64,000 nt of DNA, taken from NCBI GenBank assembly GCA_965242575.1, contig OZ251461.1:434001-498000 (forward strand). The letters are read 5' to 3'. Below are positions 1-8,785 of this stretch, piece by piece (positions within the stretch are counted from its first letter, which is position 1; each line of letters starts with the position of its first letter). Under the pieces are notes generated by a model that saw only the letters and a program-made list of their open reading frames with translations, did no database searches and was not told the origin of the DNA. The stretch comes from JANQOH01 sp965242575. Lineage in GTDB: Bacteria; Pseudomonadota; Alphaproteobacteria; UBA7887. The position numbers were made by a program, and so were the translations under genes.

Positions 1-381
1 TACACGCTCTGCCCCATGCGCGACGGGCTGCGGGTGACGGCGGGGGTGGAGTTCGGCGGCCTGTCGCTGCCGCCCGACTACCGCCGCCTCCGCGCCGTCC
101 TGGCGCATGCGCGCACGAGTCTTCCCGGCCTCGACGGCGCGGTCCGGCGCGAATGGATGGGCCACCGCCCGGCGCTGCCGGATTCGAAGCCGGTCATCGG
201 CCCGTCGCCGCGCTGGCCGAACGTCGTCTTCGCCTTCGGGCACGGGCATCTCGGCCTCACGCTGAGCGCGGTCACGGCGCGCCTCGTCGCCGACCTCCTC
301 GCAGGCCGCGACCCGTGCGTCCCCCTCGCCCCGTTCCCCGCCGACCGTTTCGGGCGGACGGGGCGCGGCATGGCGATATAG
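1..381 (+). CDS. FAD-dependent D-amino-acid oxidase/dehydrogenase, C-terminal part
   Basis: The reading frame is already open at base 1 and runs to TAG at 379-381, so only about the last 126 residues are present. The tail GHRPALPDSKPVIG followed by FAFGHGHLGLTLS is the conserved C-terminal substrate/FAD-closing segment of the DAO/DadA family (FAD-dependent oxidative deamination of D-amino acids or oxidation of glycine-like substrates). Within DAO the exact substrate cannot be told from this fragment. The start and the FAD-binding GxGxxG motif lie outside the window. Composition matches the host chromosome. The next gene follows after 30 bases on the same strand but has different base composition, so a functional link is unlikely. 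Confidence 0.85.
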   Translation, partial: YTLCPMRDGLRVTAGVEFGGLSLPPDYRRLRAVLAHARTSLPGLDGAVRREWMGHRPALPDSKPVIGPSPRWPNVVFAFGHGHLGLTLSAVTARLVADLLAGRDPCVPLAPFPADRFGRTGRGMAI

Positions 382-411
382 GATATCGGCCGGCGACGAG
401 GGGATGGGACG

Positions 412-1314
412 ATGCCCAGTCTGCGCGGCGAGTTGGAGCGATATCTGAACGGGTGGCGGGAACATCTGTCCGAAGCTTGGCGCGAAGCTCTGGGCGGGGT
501 GGAGCCGAATTTGGACGTCATCCTCGAAGACGCCTCGCTTGACCAGAGTGCGAGGATCATACCGGATCCGCCCGAGCGCGTGTTCCATGCGTTGAACGGC
601 ATCGATCCATCCGATGTGAATGTCGTCGTATTCGGCAACGATCCGTATCCCGCTCCCTGTCGGGCCACTGGCCGTTCCTTCGAACAAGGCAACTTGACCG
701 ACTGGACCGCCGATCTGGCGAGGTCCGGCCGTGTAACGTCCAGCTTGCTGAGTCTGGCCTGCGCCGTCGGCGCGCTGTGCCCAAACGCCGAGTGTCTTCA
801 ACTGGATAGCGTCCGTCTCCTTGATCGTAAAGGAAACCTCCGACGCAGACTGCAAGAAGGTCTGGTTGTTCTGAAGTGTCCCCGATCCATGTTTGAGTAT
901 TTGACGGGACAAGGCGTTCTCTGGATTAACCGTACTCCAACCATAAGCGCTTACGACAGCGGTCAGTGTCGTAACGGGACGACATGGCGGGCGGTTGAAG
1001 GACATCCGAAGCGGCATCAGGCGCTATGGCGTCCGGTCACGCGCGCCATCGTTTCCGCGTTGGTGGAAGAAGCACGGGAGAGGCCTATTGTTTTCGCTTT
1101 GTTTGGCGGCAAGACCAAAAACCTTCGAGGACGAATCAGGAGGGAGAGGGAGCGTCTGGGCGTTCCGCAAGAGAACCTTTGTATCGTGAAAAGCGGGCAT
1201 CCGTCCCTGCCTCAATTCTTCTTCCAGTCCGGAAATCCCCTTGGGCGGATCAATGACAAATTGGTCGAGCGCCATCGCGACACCATCGACTGGTGTGGTT
1301 CTCCCGCAGAGTGA
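412..1314 (+). CDS. Divergent uracil-DNA glycosylase (UNG family 1-like)
   Basis: A 300-residue protein related to uracil-DNA glycosylase, which removes uracil from DNA by cutting the N-glycosidic bond. The water-activating motif GQDPYH of UNG appears as GNDPYP at residues 75-80, keeping the catalytic Asp77 and Tyr79 but changing Gln to Asn and the final His to Pro. GVLWINRTPT corresponds to the GVLLLN segment. HPSLP at 263-267 corresponds to the HPSPLS loop with its catalytic His. The protein is longer than typical UNG (about 225 residues), with an N-terminal extension of roughly 60 residues and a longer middle. Local DNA is less GC-rich than the flanks, which suggests transfer. Family membership is fairly clear; the substrate is uncertain because the uracil-selecting Gln is replaced. 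Confidence 0.75.
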   Translation: MPSLRGELERYLNGWREHLSEAWREALGGVEPNLDVILEDASLDQSARIIPDPPERVFHALNGIDPSDVNVVVFGNDPYPAPCRATGRSFEQGNLTDWTADLARSGRVTSSLLSLACAVGALCPNAECLQLDSVRLLDRKGNLRRRLQEGLVVLKCPRSMFEYLTGQGVLWINRTPTISAYDSGQCRNGTTWRAVEGHPKRHQALWRPVTRAIVSALVEEARERPIVFALFGGKTKNLRGRIRRERERLGVPQENLCIVKSGHPSLPQFFFQSGNPLGRINDKLVERHRDTIDWCGSPAE

Positions 1315-1437
1315 ACGGCGACTAACGACACAACACGCCATTTAGCCGCAGCGGTGCGCTCCGCCGCCATCATCGACCGAACGGTCGGCAAATACCGAAC
1401 GACCCTGAAGCGGCTTGCCGAGCGATAGGCAGCTTCG

Positions 1438-2016
1438 CTACCGGCTGATGTTCGGCGAGGTGGAGGTCGCTGGCGCGACTCTTCTCCACCGACGTCCACA
1501 GCGCTTCGCGGCAGCGGCCTCGATGGCCCGCGCCTCGGCTTCGCGCTGGCGGATATCGGCGTCGAGGGCGGCGAACGCCGCGCGGCGCTTCGCCGCGGGT
1601 TGCGCCCGCCACGCCAGAAGCAGCACCCGTCCGGTCCAGCACGCCGCAAGCGCGGCATGGTCCAGCGTCTCCGGCGGCGCGCCGGGACGCTGGACCAGGA
1701 CCTTCTCGCCGTCGGCTTTGGCCAGGACGAAGAAGGTTCCGTCGGCGGCCTCGGCTATCGCCGGAAGCGCGGCGCGGTCGAGACGGCGCAAGGCAAGCCG
1801 CCGGACCCCCGCCTTGAGGCCCTGCTCCCGCGCCGCTCGCGTCAGGCCGGGAAGGTCGACACCGCCCGACGCAGGCGCATATTCATGCGCCAGTTGCGCC
1901 GGGTCCGCCGCCATCCCGTGGAAGCGCAGCAGCGCCAGACACGACAGCCCCGTGTCCGGCGCCCCGCCGCGATCCCCCGAGCCGGCGGCGTCACCCGGAC
2001 CGTCCGCCTCCGCCAA
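1438..2016 (-). pseudogene. Truncated HlyB-like type I secretion ATPase (C39-like domain only)
   Basis: The first ~130 residues match the N-terminal C39-like domain of HlyB/CyaB type I secretion ABC transporters (DTGLSCLALLRFHG, then a PALPAIAEAADGTFFVLAKADGEKVL-type strand-turn and a GRVLLLAW end). The C39 peptidase Cys (normally DCG) is Thr here (DTG), as in the non-proteolytic HlyB-type domain. The transmembrane and ATP-binding domains are absent. After the domain the sequence becomes an Ala/Glu/Arg-rich helix resembling the coiled coil of an HlyD adaptor, then degenerates; a neighbouring frame continues the HlyD-like impression to about 1370. The likely history is a deletion fusing the head of an HlyB gene to the middle of an HlyD gene. 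It lies directly downstream of an NHLP-type peptide gene on the same strand. Confidence 0.6.
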
Positions 2017-2121
2017 CGGATTTCATGCTACGCGCGCGCGAAACGCCTCCCTGCGCCATTCCGCCCAACAGCATGCTTCTGCATTCTCGGAACATGCCGG
2101 GCCACGCAGGAATGCCTCCGA

Positions 2122-2466
2122 TCACTGGAACCCCTGGCGCCGAGCTTCCTCCAAAGACATCTGTCCGAGCATCACCATGCTACCCAGCATCTGCTGTCGC
2201 TGCATCCCCGTAACCGATGAGTGGAGGCCGCCGACCACCGTCTCCATCTGTTCGTCGGACATTTCCGACCCAGGCGCCGTCAACGGGACATGCATGGTCT
2301 CCGGCGTATCCTCGACCACCTTCACCTCGTCGAAGGGCAGTTCCATCCCCTCCTCCGCCAGCGCCAACTTCGGGTCCGCCTGGACGCGCGACCGCAAATC
2401 CGAGTCCCGCGAGCACGCAGCCGCAATCGCCCCCACCGTCTTCCTCGCCAAGCCCTTCAGGCCCAT
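2122..2466 (-). CDS. NHLP-family RiPP precursor peptide (nitrile-hydratase-like leader)
   Basis: A 114-residue protein with the hallmark of nitrile-hydratase-like leader peptides of ribosomally made natural products: a helical start, ADPKLALAEEGMELP at 30-44, EVKVVEDTPETMHVPL at 47-62, and a helix ending in the double-glycine site VVGG (residues 77-80). The presumed core is residues 81-114, Gln/Met-rich, with no Cys and only three Ser/Thr early on, so thioether or azole chemistry is not obvious. An excellent ribosome site (GAGGAGAAG, about 6 bases before the ATG) fixes the start. In this family the leader directs modification and export by a transporter; the only transporter nearby is the broken HlyB-like gene just downstream. 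No modifying enzyme is visible. Confidence 0.75.
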   Translation of the reverse strand: MGLKGLARKTVGAIAAACSRDSDLRSRVQADPKLALAEEGMELPFDEVKVVEDTPETMHVPLTAPGSEMSDEQMETVVGGLHSSVTGMQRQQMLGSMVMLGQMSLEEARRQGFQ

Positions 2467-3022
2467 CGGTCTTCTCCTCTCGTCGCGATCCCTTCATCGG
2501 ACGCCGGAACGGGGGATCGCGGAACCGCACCGGCGCCTGCGGAATTCCCCTCCGCGGTCACGAGCTCCCTTGCGGCGGTTGCCGCCAGCGCGCCGCGACG
2601 ACCGAGTCCAGAGTCGCATGCTGAAACGGCGAATCGCCGCGACCGCGGACGGGCCGCGCCAACGCATCCCCCGCAGCCGGAGGGAACGAGTCGATTCGGA
2701 AGGTCATGCCGGGACCCCGCCTCATCATTGAAGAGGCCCCGTGAAGATTAGGCGCCAGCGTCCCACACGCCCCGGGGCGGTGTCAGCGATTTTTTCGGCG
2801 GCGGCGATTTTTTCTCCCGCTGCCCCCGCTTGGCGGGCGCGGCGGCGGGTCGCGCCGCGGCATGGAGCGGGCGGACACGGCGGCGCTGGCGGCGGAGCGC
2901 GATTCTGCAGCGGAACGCCGAAGCGGTATCGCCGACTCGGCGAGCGGGCAGCGCCGGAGCGCAGCTCTCCGCGTTGTGGCTTGCCCGCATGTCCACAGGC
3001 GATCCCTTGCCGCCGCCGGCGC
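2467..3022. other. Intergenic region upstream of the RiPP precursor and downstream of the transposase relic
   Basis: No convincing gene in 556 bases. A 49-codon minus-strand frame (2707 down to 2558) begins with ATG after a GGGG-rich stretch but matches nothing I recognise. Around 2785-2820 there are two T-runs (gattttttc) separated by a GC-rich stem-like segment on the plus strand, which could belong to the non-coding end of the IS110-type element. Confidence 0.4.
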
Positions 3023-4056
3023 TCAGGCCGCGGCGGGGCGCGCTTCGGGCCAGCGGAACGCCGCGCCGGTGACCATCATGCGGCGCCGGACCGCCGCCAG
3101 CCGCCGCGCCAACGCCACGCACGCCTTCTTGTGGCTGGTCCGCTTCTTCACCCGCCGCGCCCAGTCCTTCGACGGATGCGCGCGCCGCACCCGCGCCGGC
3201 AGGCAGCTCGCACACTCGTAGAGGAGACTGCGCAACATCGCGTCGCCGCGCCGCGAGATGCGGCCCGAACGGTCCACCTCCCCGGATTGCCAGCGCCGCG
3301 ACGCCAGACCCACATAGGCCCCCACCGCGCGCGACTTCGCGAAGCGCTCCGGCGCCCCGACCGCCGAGGCGAACGCCAGCGCCGTCACCGGCCCCACTCC
3401 CGGAGCGGTCATCGACAATCGGCAAGCGTCCTCCGCCTTCGCCCGCGCCGCCACGGCCGCGTCCGCCCGCCGCAACGCCACCCGCACCGAGGCGAGCGAC
3501 GGCGGCGGCGGCGCGATCGCCGCGCGCAACTCCGGGCGCCCATCCAGCGCCTCCCGAACCCGCTCCGAAAACCGGCCGCTCCCCTTCGCAAGCCGGACGC
3601 CCATCGAACCCAGAAGCCCGCGGATCGTGTTCTGCGTGTCCCGCTTCTGGCGCACCGGATGCGCGCGCAACCTCGGCAGGACCCGGTCCGCTTGCGCCGA
3701 CGCGCTCTTCACCGACACGGGACGGCAGAAACCCGTCCGCGAGATCTCCACCGGAACGCCGCGTCGTGCGCATCCGTCTTGTGGCGCTGAAGACGCATGA
3801 CCGCATGCGTCTGGCGCGCGTCGATCGCGTCCACGCACGAGACACCCAACTCCCGCAGGCCGCGGCGCAACCGCCCCGACAGCGTCCCCGTCTCCAGGAC
3901 CACGCGCCCGACATCCTGGCAATGCGTCGAAATCGCCGAGAACAGCGCCTCCGGATCCGTCGCCGCCTTCCCCTGCGCCAGAACACGACCCGACGCATCC
4001 TTCACGCAAAACGACGTCTCTTCCTTCGAAACGTCGAATCCCACGGACTCCGACAT
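3023..4056 (-). pseudogene. IS110-family transposase, frameshifted
   Basis: IS110-type elements insert with a DEDD-fold recombinase guided by a non-coding (bridge/seek) RNA. The first part (from ATG at 4056) carries the RuvC-like DEDD domain: GFDVSKEE with the first Asp, VVLETG with the Glu, and HKTDAHDA with the last acidic pair. At about 3755-3765 the frame breaks; a second frame picks up ISRTGFCRPV and runs through the transposase_20 domain (MTAPGVGPVTALAFAS, then GLASRRWQSGEVDRSGRISRRGD) to a stop at 3023. A single 1-base frameshift explains the split, so the copy is probably dead. IS110 elements lack inverted terminal repeats, and I could not define the ends. Confidence 0.85.
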
Positions 4057-4307
4057 GGCCACTCTCCCTCCTGTGCCTACTTGAGGCGCGTCACCACGCA
4101 ACCTCGCATCATAGGCCCGGGAGAGTGGCCAATAGCCGGAATTACCCCATGTGCGCCGGCGTCCCGCCGGCCTCGCGCGAAGCGCGACGTTGCGCCGCCG
4201 CCGTCCCCGCGCGCCGTCCCGGTTCTCCCGGAACTCGCTCGCCCGCGTTCCGCATCCCGGCGCCGCCGTTCCAAAGCGGCGGCGAAGGCGGTAGGGTGGC
4301 CGCCGCC

Positions 4308-4943
4308 ATGCCCGACCTGTCGCTGGAATCGTCGCTGGGCGGCGTCGTGTGCGGCGTCGACGAGGCGGGGCGCGGGCCGCTCGCCGGGCCGGTGGCGGCC
4401 GCGGCGGCGATCCTCGACCCCGCGCGAATCCCCGAAGGGATCGACGATTCGAAGCGGCTCGCGCCCGCGCGCCGGGCGGCGCTGGCGGCAGCGCTGCACG
4501 CGGACGCCATAGTGGCCGTCGGCGTGGCGTCGGTCGCCGAAATCGACCGCCGCAACATCCTCGGCGCGACGATGCTGGCGATGCGGCGCGCGGTCGCCGG
4601 CCTGCCGCGCGCGCCGGACCTGGCGCTCATCGACGGGAACCGCGCGCCGGAGCTCGCCTGCGCGGCGCGCGCCGTGGTCGGCGGCGACCGGCGGAGCCTC
4701 TCCATCGCCGCCGCGTCCATCGTCGCCAAGACCCGCCGCGACCGGATCATGGCGGCGCTCGCCCGCGACTGGCCCGAATACGGCTGGGAGCGCAACGCCG
4801 GCTACCCGACGCGCGAACACCTCGCGGCGCTGGCGCGCTTCGGGCCCAGTCCGCACCACCGCGCGGCCTTCGCGCCGGTCCGCGCAGCGGCGCGGCGCCG
4901 GCCCGGCCGCGCTCACCCGCGCCCGCCGGACAGCTCGCCGTAA
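4308..4943 (+). CDS. rnhB: Ribonuclease HII
   Basis: RNase HII cuts the RNA strand of RNA-DNA hybrids and starts removal of single ribonucleotides from DNA. The protein opens with GVDEAGRGPLAGPV (first catalytic Asp-Glu), then DDSKRL, then LALIDGNR (third acidic residue), and SIAAASIVAKTRRD with the Asp of the fourth site. YGWERNAGYPTREH and PSPHHRAAFAPV are also standard for RnhB. The ATG at 4308 puts the GVDEAGRG motif near the N-terminus at the family spacing; the longer upstream frame is repeat-like and unlikely to be translated. The length of 211 residues is normal. The 3' end overlaps the 3' end of the convergent glycosyltransferase by about 30 bases. Confidence 0.95.
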   Translation: MPDLSLESSLGGVVCGVDEAGRGPLAGPVAAAAAILDPARIPEGIDDSKRLAPARRAALAAALHADAIVAVGVASVAEIDRRNILGATMLAMRRAVAGLPRAPDLALIDGNRAPELACAARAVVGGDRRSLSIAAASIVAKTRRDRIMAALARDWPEYGWERNAGYPTREHLAALARFGPSPHHRAAFAPVRAAARRRPGRAHPRPPDSSP

Positions 4944-6076
4944 ACCGCGAGCGTCTCGCGGACCATCTTCTCGACGGCGAAGCGCGCGAGGACGCGGGCG
5001 CGGCCGGCGGCGCCCATGGCGGGCCACGAATCGCGCGCCGCCAGGGCCCGGGCCAGCGCCGCCGCCAGCGCGCCGGGGTCGCCGGGCGGCGCGAGCCAGC
5101 CGGTCTCCCCGTCCGCCACCGTCTCCAGAGAACCGCCATGCGCGGTCGCCACCGCCGGGCGCGCCATCGCCTGCGCCTCCACTGCGACCCGCCCGAACGC
5201 CTCCGGCGCCGTCGAGGCGGACACCGCGAGGTCGGCGAGCGCATAGGCCGCCGGCATGTCGGCGCAGGGACCGGCGAGACGGACCCGGCCGGCGAGTCCG
5301 AACCGCGCTATCGCCGCCTCCAGCTCGGCGCGGTAGCGGCGCCGGCCCTGGTCGTCGCCGACGAGCGCGCAGCGCGCGGCGCCGCCGAGCCGCGCCAGCG
5401 CCGCGATCGCCACGTCCTGGCCCTTCCAGCGCGCGAGCCGCCCGGGGAGCAGGATCAGCGGGCCGTCCCCGTCGAGGCGCCAGGCGGCGCGCAGCGCGGC
5501 GGCGCGCGCCGGGGAGACCGCCGCCGGGTCGAACCGCGCCGTGTCGACGCCGCGATGGACGACCCGGATCCGCTCCGCCGGCGCGCCATAGACCCGGCGC
5601 GCGTGGCGGGCGATGTGTTCGGACACCGCGATGACCCGGTCGCCGCGCGCCATCACCGCGTTGTACGCGCGCTTCAGCGGGCCGCGGTGGCCGTAGGTCC
5701 CGTGGAAGGTGGTGACGAAGGGCAGGCCGAGCCGGCGCGCCGCCGCCTCGGCGCTCCACGCCGGCGCGCGCGAGCGCGCATGCACTATGGCGGCGCCGTG
5801 GGCGGCGGCGAGCTCCGCCAGCGCGCGCGCGTTGCGGCGCATGACCAGCGGGTTCTTGGACTCCAGCGGCAGGCGGAAGTGGCGCGCGCCGGCGGCCGCG
5901 AGCTCGGCCTCCAGCGGCCCACCCGCCGACGCGACGAGGGCGCCGCCGCCGGCCGCGGCGAGGCCGCGGGCCACGTCGACCGCGCCGCGCGGCGCCCCGC
6001 CCGCGCCGAGATGCGGCAGGACCTGAAGCACTGTCGGGGGCCGCGCCGGCGCGCGTCGATTCGCGCGTTGATTCAT
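4913..6076 (-). CDS. Glycosyltransferase family 4
   Basis: A retaining GT-B glycosyltransferase of the GT4 group, which transfers sugars from nucleotide sugars to lipid, glycan or small acceptors at the cytoplasmic membrane face. The N-terminal domain starts VLQVLPHLGAGGAPRGAVD (glycine-rich acceptor loop) and contains TTFHGTYG and VIAVSEHIARH. The C-terminal donor domain shows ILLPGRLARWKGQ, CALVGDDQGR, and the EX7E region APEAFGRVAVEAQAMARP with GGSLETVADGETGWL. The ATG at 6076 was chosen because upstream codons are low-complexity and overlap the divergent promoter region. No sugar-biosynthesis neighbours reveal the acceptor. Length 387 residues, normal for the family. Confidence 0.88.
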   Translation of the reverse strand: MNQRANRRAPARPPTVLQVLPHLGAGGAPRGAVDVARGLAAAGGGALVASAGGPLEAELAAAGARHFRLPLESKNPLVMRRNARALAELAAAHGAAIVHARSRAPAWSAEAAARRLGLPFVTTFHGTYGHRGPLKRAYNAVMARGDRVIAVSEHIARHARRVYGAPAERIRVVHRGVDTARFDPAAVSPARAAALRAAWRLDGDGPLILLPGRLARWKGQDVAIAALARLGGAARCALVGDDQGRRRYRAELEAAIARFGLAGRVRLAGPCADMPAAYALADLAVSASTAPEAFGRVAVEAQAMARPAVATAHGGSLETVADGETGWLAPPGDPGALAAALARALAARDSWPAMGAAGRARVLARFAVEKMVRETLAVYGELSGGRG

Positions 6077-6135
6077 GGGGGCGGGGCGCCATATAGTGCC
6101 GACATCGCACCTGTTCCGAACCGGGAGTTCCGACG

Positions 6136-6855
6136 ATGGCGCTTCAACGCTGGCCGACCGCGGCGAGGGTGGACACCGTAGCACGGCCGGAGATCGACGA
6201 GGGCCTGCGCGCCTTCATGCTCAAGGTCTACAACTACATGTGCCTGGGCCTGGGCGTGACCGGCGCGGTGGCGCTGTTCACCGCCAGCTCCCCCGCCATG
6301 CTCCAGGCCATCTTCGGCACGCCGCTGCAATGGCTGGTCATGCTGTCGCCGCTGGCCTTCATCCTGATCATGAGCTTCGGCGTCAACAAGCTGAGCGCCG
6401 GCGCATGCCAGGCGCTGTTCTGGGCCTTCGCCGCCGTCATGGGCCTGTCGATGGCGTCGATCTTCCTCGTCTTCACCGGCTCCAGCATCGCCCGGGTGTT
6501 CTTCGTCACCGCCGCCGCGTTCGCCGGGCTGAGCCTCTACGGCTACACGACGAAGAAGAACCTCTCCGGCATGGGGTCGTTCATGGTCATGGGGCTGATC
6601 GGCATCCTGATCGCCATGGTCGTCAACATCTTCCTGGCCTCTTCGGCGCTGCACTTCGCGATTTCGGTCATCGGCGTGCTGGTGTTCGCCGGGCTGACCG
6701 CGTGGGACACGCAGCGGATCAAGCTGAGCTACTACGCGGCCGACGGCGTGGCGGTGGCGGAGAAGAAGGCGATTTACGGCGCGCTGAGCCTGTATCTCGA
6801 CTTCATCAACATGTTCTACTTCCTGCTCATGCTGTTCGGCGGCAACCGCGAATAG
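6136..6855 (+). CDS. Bax inhibitor-1/YccA family membrane protein
   Basis: A 239-residue integral inner-membrane protein of the BI-1 (UPF0005, TMBIM) family. About seven hydrophobic helices follow a soluble N-terminus with the typical Leu-Lys-Val-Tyr-Asn-Tyr-Met entry to helix 1. Family signatures are the LSLYGYTTKKNLSGMGSF loop, AWDTQRIK before the last helices, and ALSLYLDFINMFYFLLMLFGG at the C-terminus, where the Asp pair forms the pH-sensing/ion-leak latch known in bacterial homologues. Alphaproteobacterial members usually occur alone, as here; it is divergent from the glycosyltransferase, sharing a 59-base intergenic region. The physiological role in bacteria (calcium leak, protease modulation) is not settled. 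Confidence 0.92.
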   Translation: MALQRWPTAARVDTVARPEIDEGLRAFMLKVYNYMCLGLGVTGAVALFTASSPAMLQAIFGTPLQWLVMLSPLAFILIMSFGVNKLSAGACQALFWAFAAVMGLSMASIFLVFTGSSIARVFFVTAAAFAGLSLYGYTTKKNLSGMGSFMVMGLIGILIAMVVNIFLASSALHFAISVIGVLVFAGLTAWDTQRIKLSYYAADGVAVAEKKAIYGALSLYLDFINMFYFLLMLFGGNRE

Positions 6856-6868
6856 GCGCGCCACCCGA

Positions 6869-8785
6869 ATGGCCGCGCGGGCCGGCCGCCACCGCGAGGA
6901 GCGCGCGCGGGCGCGGGCGGACCCGCGCGCGTTCTGGGCCGAACAGGCCGAACGCATCGACTGGGAGCGGCGCTGGGACGACGCGCTCGACGAAAGCCGC
7001 CCGCCCTTCGCGCGGTGGTTCCCCGGCGCCCGGGTCAACACCTGCCACAACGCGCTCGACCGCCACGTAGCGGCCGGGCGCGGCGATGCGCCGGCGCTGA
7101 TCTACGACAGCCCCGTGACCGGCGCCGTCCGCCGCTACGGCTACCGCGAGCTCCGCGACGCCGCCGCGCTGTTCGCCGGGGCGCTCGCCGGCCTGGGAGT
7201 CGGGCGCGGCGACCGGGTGCTGATCTACATGCCGATGATCCCGCAGGCGGTCATCGCCATGCTCGCCTGCGCGCGCATCGGCGCGGTCCATTCGGTGGTG
7301 TTCGGCGGCTTCGCGGCGCGCGAACTGGCGGTGCGCATCGACGACGCCCGCCCGCGCGCCGTCGTCGCCGGCAGCTGCGGAATCGAGCCGGGGCGCGTCG
7401 TCGCCTACAAGCCGCTGCTCGACGAGGCGATCGCGCTCGCCGCCCACAAGCCCGAACGCTGCGTCGTCTATCAGCGCCCGCAGGCGGAGGCGGAGCTGGT
7501 CCCCGGCCGCGACCTGACATGGGACGAGGCCGAGGCCGGCGCCGCCCCGCATCCTTGCGTCCCCGTCGCCGCCGCCGACCCGCTCTATATCCTCTACACC
7601 TCCGGCACCACCGGGGTTCCGAAGGGCGTGGTGCGCGACAACGGCGGCCACTTGGTGGCGCTCGCCTATTCGATGGAGGCGATCTACGACGCGGCGCCGG
7701 GCGACGTGTTCTGGGCCGCGAGCGACGTGGGCTGGGTGGTCGGCCATTCCTACATCGTCTATGCGCCGTTGATCCATGGCTGCGCGACCGTGCTCTACGA
7801 GGGCAAGCCGGTCGGCACGCCGGACGCCGGCGCGTTCTGGCGCGTCATCGCCCAGCACGGGGTGAAGACCCTGTTCACCGCGCCGACGGCGTTCCGCGCC
7901 ATCCGCCGCGAGGACCCGAAGGCGGAGCTGATGGCGGGCCACGACCTGTCGGGCTTCCGGTCGCTGTTCCTCGCCGGCGAGCGGCTCGACCCCGACACGC
8001 TGGAATGGGCGCGCGCGCGGCTCGGAGTCCCGGTGATCGACCACTGGTGGCAGACCGAGACCGGCTGGCCCATCTGCGCCGGCTGCCTCGGCCTGGAGCG
8101 CCTGCCGATCAAGCCGGGTTCGTCCGCCCCGCCGGTCCCCGGCTTCGACGTGCGCGCGCTCGACGAGGCGGGGCGCGAGGCGGCGCCGGGCGCCATCGGC
8201 GCGCTGGCGCTGAAACTGCCGCTGCCGCCGGGCTGCCTGCCCACCCTGTGGGAAAACGACGCGGGCTTCGTCGACTCCTACCTGTCGGCGTTTCCCGGCT
8301 ATTACAGTTCGGGCGATGCGGGCTACGTCGACGAGGACGGATACGTCTTCGTCATGTCGCGCACCGACGACATCATCAACGTCGCCGGCCACCGGCTCTC
8401 CACCGGCGGCATGGAGGAGGTGCTGGCGAGCCACCCCGAAGTGGCGGAATGCGCGGTCATCGGCGCGGCGGACCCGATCAAGGGCGAACTGCCGGTGGGG
8501 CTGTTCGTCCTCCAGGCGGGCGCGGCGCGAACGCCGGAGGAGGTCGCGGGCGACCTGGCGCGGCTGGTGCGCGAGCGCATCGGCCCGGTGGCGGCGTTCC
8601 GCACCGCGGTGGCGGTGGACCGCCTGCCGAAGACCCGTTCGGGCAAGATCCTGCGCGGAACGATCAAGAAGATCGCCGACGGCGCGGACTGGACCATGCC
8701 GGCCACGGTCGACGACCCGGCGATCTTCGCCGAGATCGCCGCCGCGCTCCGCGCCGCCGGGTATCCGCGCGGCGGCGGGGGATGA
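6869..8785 (+). CDS. prpE: Propionyl-CoA synthetase (acyl-CoA synthetase)
   Basis: An ATP-dependent AMP-forming acyl-CoA ligase that activates propionate (or another short acid) to its CoA ester. It contains FWAEQAERIDWERRWD (acetyl/propionyl-CoA synthetase N-domain), the AMP-binding P-loop YTSGTTGVPKG at about residues 240-250 followed by the PrpE-like VRDNGGHLVAL, SDVGWVVGHSYIVYAPL, DHWWQTETGWPI, and the C-terminal catalytic lysine in PKTRSGKILRGTIKK. The segment SCGIEPGRVVAYKPLLDEAI is typical of PrpE rather than AcsA. Length 638 is normal. The stop overlaps the ATG of the Nudix gene (ATGA), so the two are translationally coupled. Confidence 0.92.
   Translation: MAARAGRHREERARARADPRAFWAEQAERIDWERRWDDALDESRPPFARWFPGARVNTCHNALDRHVAAGRGDAPALIYDSPVTGAVRRYGYRELRDAAALFAGALAGLGVGRGDRVLIYMPMIPQAVIAMLACARIGAVHSVVFGGFAARELAVRIDDARPRAVVAGSCGIEPGRVVAYKPLLDEAIALAAHKPERCVVYQRPQAEAELVPGRDLTWDEAEAGAAPHPCVPVAAADPLYILYTSGTTGVPKGVVRDNGGHLVALAYSMEAIYDAAPGDVFWAASDVGWVVGHSYIVYAPLIHGCATVLYEGKPVGTPDAGAFWRVIAQHGVKTLFTAPTAFRAIRREDPKAELMAGHDLSGFRSLFLAGERLDPDTLEWARARLGVPVIDHWWQTETGWPICAGCLGLERLPIKPGSSAPPVPGFDVRALDEAGREAAPGAIGALALKLPLPPGCLPTLWENDAGFVDSYLSAFPGYYSSGDAGYVDEDGYVFVMSRTDDIINVAGHRLSTGGMEEVLASHPEVAECAVIGAADPIKGELPVGLFVLQAGAARTPEEVAGDLARLVRERIGPVAAFRTAVAVDRLPKTRSGKILRGTIKKIADGADWTMPATVDDPAIFAEIAAALRAAGYPRGGGG

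Noticed and set aside
1438..2016. Active C39 bacteriocin-processing peptidase for the RiPP precursor
   Set aside because: The catalytic Cys is replaced by Thr (DTG), the HlyB-like inactive form, and the transporter domains are missing.
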